From: Clostridia bacterium
GTDB lineage: Bacteria > Bacillota > Clostridia > Christensenellales > Aristaeellaceae
Length of the DNA stretch: 64,000 nt
Assembly (NCBI GenBank): GCA_017527065.1
Contig: JAFXQO010000028.1
Coordinates: 1-64,000 of the forward strand
Direction of reading: 5' to 3'
Below are positions 1 to 9,585 of the stretch, piece after piece (position 1 is the stretch's first letter; each line of letters opens with the position of its first letter). The position numbers were made by a program, and so were the translations under genes. The notes below the pieces were generated by a model, which worked only from the letters and a program-made list of their open reading frames with translations, did not search any database and was not told the origin of the DNA.

Positions 1-2157
<2,157 letters not shown>

Positions 2158-2212
2158 GCCAAATGGCGGCGCGGCTTTTGTAAACCCGAAGCCTTTATGT
2201 CTATTTTTCGGG

Positions 2213-2241
2213 GAGGGGTGCTTTCTATGAAAGCATCCCTC
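2213..2241 (+). other. Hairpin downstream of infB
   Basis: A 13-bp stem (2213-2225 with 2229-2241, one G-T wobble) closes a 3-nt loop. No U-tract follows, so it is not a canonical intrinsic terminator. It sits in the 172-bp gap between infB and the GGDEF gene and could be a processing or stability element. The rest of the gap shows only a small GCCTTT/AAAGGC hairpin. Confidence 0.5.
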
Positions 2242-2329
2242 GCCTTTAGAAAGGCAGCGCGAAGCGGCGTCAAACAAAAACGCTATATTCAAGGAAAGCT
2301 GTCCCGCACAGCGGACGGGGGTGAAAAAA

Positions 2330-3421
2330 ATGACAGAAATGCCTGACTTCGGTGAATTGCTGAGCCAGCACTACACCACGCTCGTTCTCGTCATTATCTT
2401 CGGCATAAAGCTCTATATTCAGCGGAGCTCAAAGACCGTCGACCTGCGCTATTTTTGGGTCACGGAGATCTGCTGTGCCCTCCTCGTGCCGCAGGATATG
2501 ATCGAATCCGTGACCGCCATGGATCCCAGATTGTGGTTTTTACGCGTCCTCTTCTCGATCATCGGCTATACGCTGCGTCCCGTGGCCATGCTCGGGCTGC
2601 TGCTGGTCGCCTGCCCGCCGGAGCGGAGAACGCGGAAGCTCTGGATACCGATCTTCGTCAACGTCGCGGTGTTCCTGACGGCCTTCTTTTCCCCGGCCGC
2701 TTTCTCTTACAACGAGAATTACGGCTTTGTGCGGGGGCCTTTGGGGTACACCGTCTTCGTCGTTTCATTCCTGTACATGTTTTTGATCCTCGCAACGATT
2801 CACCGCCGCTTCTACGCGGGCAAGACCATGGAGCGGCTGCTCATGACCATCTGCGCCGCCGCCTGCTTCGGGGCGACCGTTTTCGATATGATTTACGGAG
2901 GCCACCATCTGACCGAGGCGCTCATGATCAGCAGCATTTTCTTCTATTTCTTCCTGAACGCCCACGATAACCGTCTCGATCCCGTGACGTCCCTGGGAAA
3001 CCGCGTCGCGTTCTACGCCGACATCGATGACAGAAAGCGGTTCATTACCGCCATCGCGTCGATGGACATGAACGGGCTGAAGGCCATAAACGACGCCGGC
3101 GGCCACGCGGCGGGCGACAAAGCCCTCGCGGAGGTCGGCCGCTGCCTGAAAAAGGTCGGCAACCGGAACACGACCGCCTACCGGATCGGCGGCGACGAAT
3201 TCGCCTTCGTCTTCCTTCAGCAGAAACAGGAAGCCGTCGAGCAAACCATCGCGCAGGCGAAGGAGCTCGTGGACAAAGCCGGCCTCAGCATTTCGATCGG
3301 CTACGCGATGATGGCGGAGGGCGAATCCGCGGAGGACCTGCTGAAGCGGTCCGACCACGACATGTACTCGAATAAGGCCGCGTATTACCGGATGAAAGGA
3401 CACGACCGGCGCGCGCGCTGA
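2330..3421 (+). CDS. Membrane-bound GGDEF diguanylate cyclase
   Basis: Probably makes cyclic di-GMP from two GTP at the membrane. The N-terminal ~215 residues are hydrophobic, with about six or seven predicted membrane helices and no recognisable sensor family. The C-terminal ~150 residues are a GGDEF domain with an intact signature, RIGGDEFAF, near residues 285-293, and an upstream substrate region (SMDMNGLKAINDAGGH). No RxxD inhibitory site is seen just before the signature. I chose ATG 2330 because GGGGGTG lies about 6 nt upstream; an in-frame GTG at 2321 has no spacing for a ribosome site. The gene interrupts the usual infB-rbfA adjacency and looks less GC-biased than its neighbours, so it may be an insertion. 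Confidence 0.88.
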   Translation: MTEMPDFGELLSQHYTTLVLVIIFGIKLYIQRSSKTVDLRYFWVTEICCALLVPQDMIESVTAMDPRLWFLRVLFSIIGYTLRPVAMLGLLLVACPPERRTRKLWIPIFVNVAVFLTAFFSPAAFSYNENYGFVRGPLGYTVFVVSFLYMFLILATIHRRFYAGKTMERLLMTICAAACFGATVFDMIYGGHHLTEALMISSIFFYFFLNAHDNRLDPVTSLGNRVAFYADIDDRKRFITAIASMDMNGLKAINDAGGHAAGDKALAEVGRCLKKVGNRNTTAYRIGGDEFAFVFLQQKQEAVEQTIAQAKELVDKAGLSISIGYAMMAEGESAEDLLKRSDHDMYSNKAAYYRMKGHDRRAR

Positions 3422-3476
3422 CCGCTTAAGCGCTAACCCTGAATAAACGATCATTCCAATCAATCGGAGGAAAACC

Positions 3477-3842
3477 ATGCCCTCATATGAACGAACCGAC
3501 CGCATTTCCGAAGAGATCCGCCGGGAGGTGGACAAGATCATCCGCGAGGACGTGCGGGACCCGCGCATCGCGGGCACATACTCGATCGTCCGCGCCGAGG
3601 CCACGCGCGATTTGCGCTACTGCAAGGTGCGCGTGAGCATCTTGGAAAGCGAACTGAGAAAGCCCATGATGGACGCTCTCAAGAAGGCGTCGGGCTTCAT
3701 CCGCCGGGAGCTGAGCCACCGGATGACGCTGCGCTACACGCCGGAGCTGCTCTTCGAGCTGGATACCAACATCGAATACGCCGCCCACATCAACGAAATA
3801 CTCAAGCAGACGGAGGCCGCCCATGAGAGCGGAAACAACTGA
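3477..3842 (+). CDS. rbfA: Ribosome-binding factor A
   Basis: RbfA is a small KH-fold protein that binds the 30S subunit near helix 1 of 16S rRNA and is needed for late maturation and cold adaptation. The 121-residue length is typical. Recognisable family features are RISEEIRREVDKIIREDVRDPR near the N-terminus (given here only as a landmark), the alternating strand region ending CKVRVSI, and the C-terminal ELLFELDTNIEYAAHINEIL. AGGAGG lies at good distance from ATG 3477. The 3' end overlaps the nrnA-like gene by 20 bp, indicating translational coupling. Confidence 0.96.
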   Translation: MPSYERTDRISEEIRREVDKIIREDVRDPRIAGTYSIVRAEATRDLRYCKVRVSILESELRKPMMDALKKASGFIRRELSHRMTLRYTPELLFELDTNIEYAAHINEILKQTEAAHESGNN

Positions 3843-4809
3843 GGTCGCCGGCTGGCTGAAGGCGCGCGACCGAATCGCCGTCGTCACCCATCTGCACCCG
3901 GACGGGGACGCGCTGGGCTCGTCCATCGCGCTGGCGCTGGCGCTGCGCGCGATCGGCAAACGGGCCTTCGCCTGCTGCCAGGACGGCGCGCCGGATTTTC
4001 TCGACATGCTGCCCACCGGGGGAAATCTTTTCCCGCCGGAGGATATGCCCTTCGAGCCGGAGGCCGTGATCGCGGTGGACTGCGCGGCGCTCAACCGGCT
4101 GGGCCGCGCCGCCGCGCTGCTGAGGCCGGAGACGCCCCTCGCCTGCGTCGACCATCACCTGGCGGTCGACGTCCCCGCCTCACCCGCCCTGGTGGATCCC
4201 AGGGCCGCGGCCGCAGGCGAGCTCATCGGCGAGGTGATCGACGCCCTGGGCGCGCCGCTGGACGGGACGCTGGCGCTGTGCCTTTATGTCGCCGTGTCCA
4301 CCGACACCGGCAATTTCAGCTTCGACTGCACCACCCCCGGCTGCCTCAGGCTCACCGCGCGCTGCCTGGAGGCCGGGCTCGACCTGAACGAACTCAACTA
4401 CGCGCTGTTCAGGCGGCGCACCGCCGCCCGCACAAAGCTGCTGGGCCGCGCGCTGAACGGCCTCGAGTTCAGCGAGGGCGGCCGCTTGGCGCTGATGCGC
4501 GTGCGGCGGGCCGACTTCGCCGCATGCGGCGCGGCCGACGCCGACACGGAGGGCATCGTGAACTTCGGCATCGACGCGGCGGGCGTGGAGATCGCGCTGC
4601 TGGCGGTGGAGCTTGAAGGCGCGGGCGGGGTAAAATTCAGCGCCCGCTCGCGCGGCGAGATCAGCGTCGCCGCCATGCTGGCCCCCCTGGGGGGCGGCGG
4701 ACACGCCAAGGCCGCCGGCCTCACGCTGCGGACGGACTTCGACGCGGCGGTGGACGCCGTGATGGACGCGGCGCGGAAGGCGCTGGATAACACGGGCGGG
4801 GACAAGTGA
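3823..4809 (+). CDS. nrnA: DHH-family phosphoesterase, NrnA-like (nanoRNase / pAp phosphatase)
   Basis: NrnA enzymes degrade 2-5-mer RNAs and dephosphorylate pAp using manganese. The protein has the N-terminal motif HLHPDGDALGS, the namesake DHH triad in CVDHH near residue 110, and a C-terminal DHHA1 domain with the Gly-rich GGGGHAKAAG near residue 290. Length (328 aa) fits the family. The start ATG 3823 overlaps rbfA and is preceded by a GGAGG-like site inside rbfA. Position between rbfA and truB is the usual place for this gene in Firmicutes. Confidence 0.92.
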   Translation: MRAETTEVAGWLKARDRIAVVTHLHPDGDALGSSIALALALRAIGKRAFACCQDGAPDFLDMLPTGGNLFPPEDMPFEPEAVIAVDCAALNRLGRAAALLRPETPLACVDHHLAVDVPASPALVDPRAAAAGELIGEVIDALGAPLDGTLALCLYVAVSTDTGNFSFDCTTPGCLRLTARCLEAGLDLNELNYALFRRRTAARTKLLGRALNGLEFSEGGRLALMRVRRADFAACGAADADTEGIVNFGIDAAGVEIALLAVELEGAGGVKFSARSRGEISVAAMLAPLGGGGHAKAAGLTLRTDFDAAVDAVMDAARKALDNTGGDK

Positions 4810-4810
4810 A

Positions 4811-5710
4811 ATGGACGGATTCATCAATCTGCTCAAGCCGCCGGGCATGAGCTCCAGCGACGCGGTGGGCTTCGTGCGCCGCCTGCTGCCCCGCGGCGTC
4901 CGCGTGGGCCACGGCGGCACGCTGGATCCGGACGCGGCGGGCGTGCTGCCCGTGTGCGTGGGCAGGGCGGCGCGGCTGTTCGACTACATCGTGGACAAGA
5001 AAAAGACCTATATCGCCGAGCTCCGGCTGGGCGTCGAGACCGACACCCAGGACGCCGCCGGAACGATCATTGCCCGGCGCGACGCCTCGGCCGTGACGGC
5101 GGAGGACGTCCGCGCGGTCCTGCCGCGGTTCGTGGGCGAAATCGACCAGACGCCGCCCGCGTACTCCGCCATCAAGCGGGACGGGCGGCGCATGTACGAC
5201 CTGGCCCGCAGGGGCGAGGCCGTGGCGCTGGAGCCCCGCCGCGTGACGGTGTACGGCGTCGAATACCTCGGTCAAACCGCCGCCGACCGCCACATGCTGC
5301 GGGTCGAGTGCGGCAAGGGCGTGTATATCCGCACCCTGTGCTGCGACATCGGCCGCGCCCTGGGCGTGGGCGGGCACATGGCCTTTCTGCTGCGCAGCGA
5401 GGCCGGCTGCTTCTCCCTGCAAAGCGCCGCGACGCTCGAGGAACTGCGGCGCGCCGCGGAGGAAGGAAGCCTCGAATCGCTCTTTTACCCCATGGACGCG
5501 CCGCTCGGCGCCTATCCCGCCGTCAGGCTGGAGGGGCAGTACATGACGCCGGTGTCGAACGGCCGCGCGATCCCGCCGGCATGGCACGGCCAGGCGCCGG
5601 CCGAGGGCGTCATCGCGCGAATCTACGTGGGAGACATATTTGCCGGCATGGCGCAGGCCGACGGCGAGGGCCTGCTGCGCTTCCGCGCCATGCTGATGGA
5701 GAGACACTGA
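4811..5710 (+). CDS. truB: tRNA pseudouridine(55) synthase TruB
   Basis: Makes pseudouridine 55 in the T-loop of elongator tRNAs. The catalytic motif HGGTLDPDAAGVLPV is present with the nucleophilic aspartate at residue 39, followed by KKKTYIAELRLG, the TPPAYSAIK-type motif and the Tyr-containing GVYIRTLCCDIG motif. Length (299 aa) is typical, including a C-terminal TruB_C/PUA-like portion. It starts 1 bp after the nrnA stop, and its own stop overlaps the ribF start (TGATG), so the cluster is tightly coupled. Confidence 0.97.
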   Translation: MDGFINLLKPPGMSSSDAVGFVRRLLPRGVRVGHGGTLDPDAAGVLPVCVGRAARLFDYIVDKKKTYIAELRLGVETDTQDAAGTIIARRDASAVTAEDVRAVLPRFVGEIDQTPPAYSAIKRDGRRMYDLARRGEAVALEPRRVTVYGVEYLGQTAADRHMLRVECGKGVYIRTLCCDIGRALGVGGHMAFLLRSEAGCFSLQSAATLEELRRAAEEGSLESLFYPMDAPLGAYPAVRLEGQYMTPVSNGRAIPPAWHGQAPAEGVIARIYVGDIFAGMAQADGEGLLRFRAMLMERH

Positions 5711-6324
5711 TGCGGATTTATCATTCGATGGACGAATTCGACGCCCCCCGCTGCGTGCTGGCGCTGGGCACCTTCGACGGCGTGCATCTGGGACACGCGC
5801 GCCTGATCGAGCGATGCGTGGCGCTGGCCCGATCATACGGCCTGCCCGCCGTGGCGCTCACCTTTGACCGGCATCCGCTCGCCCTCATCCGGCCGGACGC
5901 GGTGCCCCCGCCGCTGACCTCCCGCGGGGAAAAAGCGCGCCTGCTGGCCGCCCTGGGCCTGGACGCCCTGGTGGAGGAGGCGTTCACGCCCGAGTTCGCC
6001 GCGCTGACGCCGGAGGAATACCTCGCCCGCATCGCGCGCAAGCTCCGCCCCCGGGCCATCGTGGCCGGCTTCAACCATTCCTACGGCCGGGGCGGCCGGG
6101 GCGACGCCGCGCTGCTTCGGGCGCTGGGCGAAAAACTCGGCTACGAACCGGTGATCGTGGAGGCGGTGTGCGCGGGCGGCGAGGCGGTGTCCTCGACCCG
6201 CATCCGCGCCCTGCTGGCCGCCGGCCGCCGGGCCGAGGCCGAGGCGCTGGCCGGGCACGCGCTGCGCCCGCCGGAAAACGGGCCGGACCGCGGCGTTGAC
6301 GGGGCGGCCCGGGATACGATATAA
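5710..6324 (+). CDS. ribF: RibF-type FMN adenylyltransferase lacking the riboflavin kinase domain
   Basis: Bacterial RibF normally has an N-terminal FMN adenylyltransferase domain (FMN + ATP to FAD) and a C-terminal riboflavin kinase domain, about 310 residues in all. This protein has 204 residues. The nucleotidyltransferase motifs are present: GTFDGVHLGHARL (HxGH) near residue 20, GFNHSYGRGGRGD, and SSTRIRALL near residue 160. About 30 residues later it ends, with no kinase motif of the GFPTAN type. The stop codon lies within the -10 element of the next operon's promoter. I see no frameshift that would restore a kinase domain downstream. Riboflavin kinase, if present, must be encoded elsewhere. 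Confidence 0.9.
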   Translation: MRIYHSMDEFDAPRCVLALGTFDGVHLGHARLIERCVALARSYGLPAVALTFDRHPLALIRPDAVPPPLTSRGEKARLLAALGLDALVEEAFTPEFAALTPEEYLARIARKLRPRAIVAGFNHSYGRGGRGDAALLRALGEKLGYEPVIVEAVCAGGEAVSSTRIRALLAAGRRAEAEALAGHALRPPENGPDRGVDGAARDTI

Positions 6325-6325
6325 T
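6296..6325 (+). promoter_or_regulatory. Sigma-A promoter inside the ribF 3' end
   Basis: TTGACG (6296-6301), 18-bp spacer, TATAAT (6320-6325). The expected start point, about 6331-6333, falls in the 5' arm of the ribF terminator hairpin. It would drive the isomerase-transketolase-kinase operon. Confidence 0.8.
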
Positions 6326-6327
6326 AT

Positions 6328-6358
6328 GGGAGGACGGGAACCTGTCCTCCCCCTTTTT
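6328..6358 (+). terminator. Intrinsic terminator after ribF
   Basis: GGGAGGAC (6328-6335) pairs with GTCCTCCC (6344-6351), with an 8-nt loop, followed by five T (6354-6358). It ends the infB-to-ribF transcript. Transcripts begun at the overlapping promoter would lack part of the 5' arm. Confidence 0.85.
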
Positions 6359-6396
6359 ATGCGTTTACTAACATCAGTCAGATAGGAGCGATTCAC

Positions 6397-7821
6397 ATGC
6401 CTGCACAGATCAAACTCGGCTTCGCCCCGACGCGCCGCGCGATTTTCAGCGCCCCGGCCGCCGTGGAATACCGGAACCTGACCGCCAGCCGCCTGCGCGC
6501 GCTGAACGTGGATTTCGTCGACATCGACGACGTCAACGGCGAGGGCCTGCTCTACGACGACGCGGGCCTGGAGAAGATCATCGAAAAATTCCGCCGCGAG
6601 AAGGTGGACGGCCTGTTCCTGCCCCACGCCAACTTCGGAACGGAATACGAGTGCGCCCGCCTCGCGAAGGCGCTGGGCGTGCCGGTGCTGCTGTGGGGTC
6701 CCCGCGACGAGCGGCCCGACGAAAATGGCATGCGCCTGCGGGACAGCCAGTGCGGCCTGTTCGCCACGGGCAAGGTGCTCAGGCGCTTCCGCGTGCCCTT
6801 CACCTACATGAACAACTGCAACCTGGAGGACCCCGAATTCGAGCGGGGCGTGCGCGACTTCCTGGCCGTGTGCAACGTGGTGAAGGTGTTCCGGCATATC
6901 CGCATCCTTCAAATCGGGCCGCGCCCCTTCGATTTCTGGAGCACCATGTGCAACGAGGGCGAGCTCCTCGAGAAATTCAACATCCAGCTGGCCCCCATCC
7001 CGCTGCCGGAGCTGTACGCCGAAATGCGCAGGTGGCGGGCGGAGAAGACCGAGGTGGACAAGGTGGTCGCCTACTGCCGGGAGAACATGACCTGCTCCAT
7101 CGACGAGGAGGGCCTTCACAGCGTGGCCGCCCTCAAGGTGGCCATGAAGGCGCTGGCGGAAAAGTACGGCTGCAACGCCGTCGCCATCCAGTGCTGGAAC
7201 GCGCTGCAGGACGAGATCGCCATCATGCCCTGCGCCGCCAACGCGCTGCTCAACGAGGAGGGCATCCCGGTGGTCTGCGAGACGGACATCCACGGGGCGA
7301 TCTCCCAGCTGATCGCCGAGGCCGCCGCGATGGGCGAGCGCCGCGTGATGTTCTCCGACTGGACTGTGCGCCATCCGGACAATGATAACGGGGAACTGCT
7401 GCAGCACTGCGGGCCGTGGCCCATCTCCGTGGCGAAGGAAAAGCCCGCCATCTGTGTGCCCGTGGCCTTCCCGCAGAACGGCGCGGTGTCCGCCGAGGCC
7501 AAACACGGGCCAATGAGCCTTTTGCGCTTCGACGGCGACGAGGGCGAATACTCGATCCTGCTGGGCCACGCCCGCGGCATCGACGGCCCCTGGACCCGCG
7601 GCACCTACGTATGGGTGGAGGTCAATAACCTCAAGCGGCTGGAGGCGAAGGTGGTCGAGGGACCGTATATCCACCACGTGGCGGCCATCCACGGCGACAT
7701 CGTGCCGGTGGTGTACGAGGCGTGCAAGTACATCGGCGTGAAGCCCGACCTGTACGATCCCATCGAGGACAGGGTAAAGGCCTACCTGCACGGCGAGGAC
7801 GTCGCCTTCGACGAGGTGTGA
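6397..7821 (+). CDS. L-fucose/L-arabinose isomerase-family sugar isomerase
   Basis: A 474-residue protein of the L-fucose/L-arabinose isomerase superfamily, which interconverts aldoses and ketoses with a divalent metal. An N-terminal alpha/beta region (DGLFLPHANFGTEYECARLA) is followed by the central and C-terminal domains, with acidic and histidine candidates in CNAVAIQCWNALQDE, VCETDIHGAI and the C-terminal GPYIHHVAAIHGD. Start ATG 6397 has a GGAGCG site upstream. It is first in an operon with split transketolase subunits and an FGGY kinase. That set matches the known D-apiose route (apiose isomerised to apulose, phosphorylated, then cleaved by transketolase). Which substrate this isomerase uses cannot be read from sequence, and characterised apiose isomerases may belong to another family. 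Confidence 0.8.
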   Translation: MPAQIKLGFAPTRRAIFSAPAAVEYRNLTASRLRALNVDFVDIDDVNGEGLLYDDAGLEKIIEKFRREKVDGLFLPHANFGTEYECARLAKALGVPVLLWGPRDERPDENGMRLRDSQCGLFATGKVLRRFRVPFTYMNNCNLEDPEFERGVRDFLAVCNVVKVFRHIRILQIGPRPFDFWSTMCNEGELLEKFNIQLAPIPLPELYAEMRRWRAEKTEVDKVVAYCRENMTCSIDEEGLHSVAALKVAMKALAEKYGCNAVAIQCWNALQDEIAIMPCAANALLNEEGIPVVCETDIHGAISQLIAEAAAMGERRVMFSDWTVRHPDNDNGELLQHCGPWPISVAKEKPAICVPVAFPQNGAVSAEAKHGPMSLLRFDGDEGEYSILLGHARGIDGPWTRGTYVWVEVNNLKRLEAKVVEGPYIHHVAAIHGDIVPVVYEACKYIGVKPDLYDPIEDRVKAYLHGEDVAFDEV

Positions 7822-7823
7822 GC

Positions 7824-8654
7824 ATGAACGCGCTGGCAGTCAAGGCATACGACCTGCGGCAGGACGTGCTGGACATCATCGTCTCCGGCGGGGGCGGGCA
7901 CATCGGCGGCGATATGAGCTGCATGGAGATCGTGCTGGCGCTCTACAATCGCATGAACGTCTCCCCCGACCGCGCGGACGACCCGAACCGCGACCGCTTC
8001 GTGCTCTCCAAGGGGCACTGCGTGGAGACGCTCTACGCCGTGCTGGCCGACAGGGGCTTTCTGGACATCAATGAAGTGAAGGCGCGGTTCTCCAAATTCG
8101 GCTCGGAATACATCGGTCATCCCCACAACACGCTGCCCGGCATCGAGATGAACTCCGGCTCCCTGGGCCACGGGCTCAGCGTGTGCGTGGGCATGGCGCT
8201 GGCGGGCAAAATGGACGGCCGGGATTACCGTGTCTACACCCTCATGGGGGACGGCGAGCTGGCCGAGGGTTCCGTGTGGGAGGGCTTCATGGCGGCGGGG
8301 CACTACAGGCTGGACAACCTGTGCGCCGTCATCGACCGCAACGGCCTGCAGATATCCGGCTCCACAGAGGACGTCATGGCCCACGGCGACCTGGCCGCCC
8401 GCATATCCGCCTTCGGCTGGCATGTGGTCGAGGCGGCGGACGGCAACGACATCGACCAGGTGAACGACGCCTTCGACGAGGCGGCGCGCGTCAGGGGCCG
8501 GCCCACCGCCGTCATCGCCCACACCGTGAAGGGCAAGGGCTCGTCGCTGATGGAGAACAAGGCCTCCTGGCACCACCACCTGCCCACCGCCGAAGAATAC
8601 GAAATCATCCGGCGGGACTTCGCCCGGCGGAAGGAGGCGCTTCTCCATGAATAA
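7824..8654 (+). CDS. Transketolase, N-terminal (TPP-binding) subunit
   Basis: A 276-residue half-transketolase holding the thiamine-diphosphate pyrophosphate-binding domain. Visible landmarks are GGHIGGDMSCMEIV, LSKGHCVETLYAVL, GSLGHGLSVCVGMA and the TPP motif GDGELAEGSVWEG ending near IDRN. It starts 2 bp after the isomerase stop and overlaps the second subunit by 8 bp, so the two chains are probably made in equal amounts. Split transketolases occur in ordinary pentose metabolism and also as apulose-4-phosphate transketolase, which transfers a two-carbon unit to glyceraldehyde 3-phosphate and releases DHAP. The operon partners favour a specialised role here. Confidence 0.88.
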   Translation: MNALAVKAYDLRQDVLDIIVSGGGGHIGGDMSCMEIVLALYNRMNVSPDRADDPNRDRFVLSKGHCVETLYAVLADRGFLDINEVKARFSKFGSEYIGHPHNTLPGIEMNSGSLGHGLSVCVGMALAGKMDGRDYRVYTLMGDGELAEGSVWEGFMAAGHYRLDNLCAVIDRNGLQISGSTEDVMAHGDLAARISAFGWHVVEAADGNDIDQVNDAFDEAARVRGRPTAVIAHTVKGKGSSLMENKASWHHHLPTAEEYEIIRRDFARRKEALLHE

Positions 8655-9582
8655 CATTCCCAACCGCGCCGTCATGTGCGAGGTGCTGAAGGAAGCCGCC
8701 GCGCGGGACAAGAGCGTGGTGGCGCTATGCAGCGACAGCCGGGGCTCCGGCTCCATGACCTCTTTCGCCGAGGCGTTTCCCGGCCAGTTCGTGGAGGTGG
8801 GCATCGCGGAGCAGAACCTGGTGAGCGTCGCGGCGGGCCTGGCCAGCTGCGGGAAGAAGGCCTTCGCCGTCTCGCCGGCGTCCTTCCTCTCCACCCGCGC
8901 CTACGAGCAGTGCAAGGTGGACTGCGCCTATTCCGGCATGAACGTGAAGCTGGTGGGCATTTCCGGCGGCGTGAGCTACGGCGCGCTGGGCATGACGCAC
9001 CACTCCGCCCAGGACATCGCCGCCATGAGCGCCATCCCCGGCATGCGGGTGTACCTGCCCAGCGACCGCCACCAGACCCGCAAACTCTTCGAGGCGCTGC
9101 TGCGGGATGACAAGACCGCCTACATCCGCCTGGGCCGCAATCCCGTGGAAGACGTCTACGGGGAAGACGGCGCGCCCTTTGAAATGGACAAAGCCACCGT
9201 GCTTTCCGAGGGGGAGGACGTGCTGCTGGTGGGCTGCGGCGAGATGGTGAAGCCGGTCCAGGAGGCGGCGAAGCGGCTGAATGAACAGGGCGTCTCCACC
9301 GGCGCGCTGGACATGTACTGCGTGAAGCCGCTGGACAGGGCGGGCCTGCTCGCCGCCGCGAAGGGAAAGAAGCTGGTAGTGACCGTGGAGGAGCACGCGC
9401 CCTTCGGCGGGCTGGGGAGCATGGTGGCCCAGGTCATTTCCGCGAACGACCCAAAGAAAGTCATCTGCCTCGCCCTGCCGGACGCGCCCGTGATCACCGG
9501 CGCGTCCCGCCAGGTGTTCGATCACTACGGCCTGAACGCCGGGGGCATCGCGGAGGCGGTGCGCGCGGCGCTGAAAGGATAG
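8647..9582 (+). CDS. Transketolase, C-terminal (pyrimidine-binding) subunit
   Basis: The 311-residue partner of the preceding gene. It carries the transketolase pyrimidine domain, with the glutamate-containing FVEVGIAEQNLVSVAAGLA near residues 48-66 that normally activates the TPP aminopyrimidine ring, GALGMTHHSAQDIA, and the C-terminal domain with VTVEEHAPFGGLGS. Together the two chains reconstitute one full-length transketolase. It ends 3 bp before the FGGY kinase. Confidence 0.88.
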   Translation: MNNIPNRAVMCEVLKEAAARDKSVVALCSDSRGSGSMTSFAEAFPGQFVEVGIAEQNLVSVAAGLASCGKKAFAVSPASFLSTRAYEQCKVDCAYSGMNVKLVGISGGVSYGALGMTHHSAQDIAAMSAIPGMRVYLPSDRHQTRKLFEALLRDDKTAYIRLGRNPVEDVYGEDGAPFEMDKATVLSEGEDVLLVGCGEMVKPVQEAAKRLNEQGVSTGALDMYCVKPLDRAGLLAAAKGKKLVVTVEEHAPFGGLGSMVAQVISANDPKKVICLALPDAPVITGASRQVFDHYGLNAGGIAEAVRAALKG

Positions 9583-9585
9583 GAT

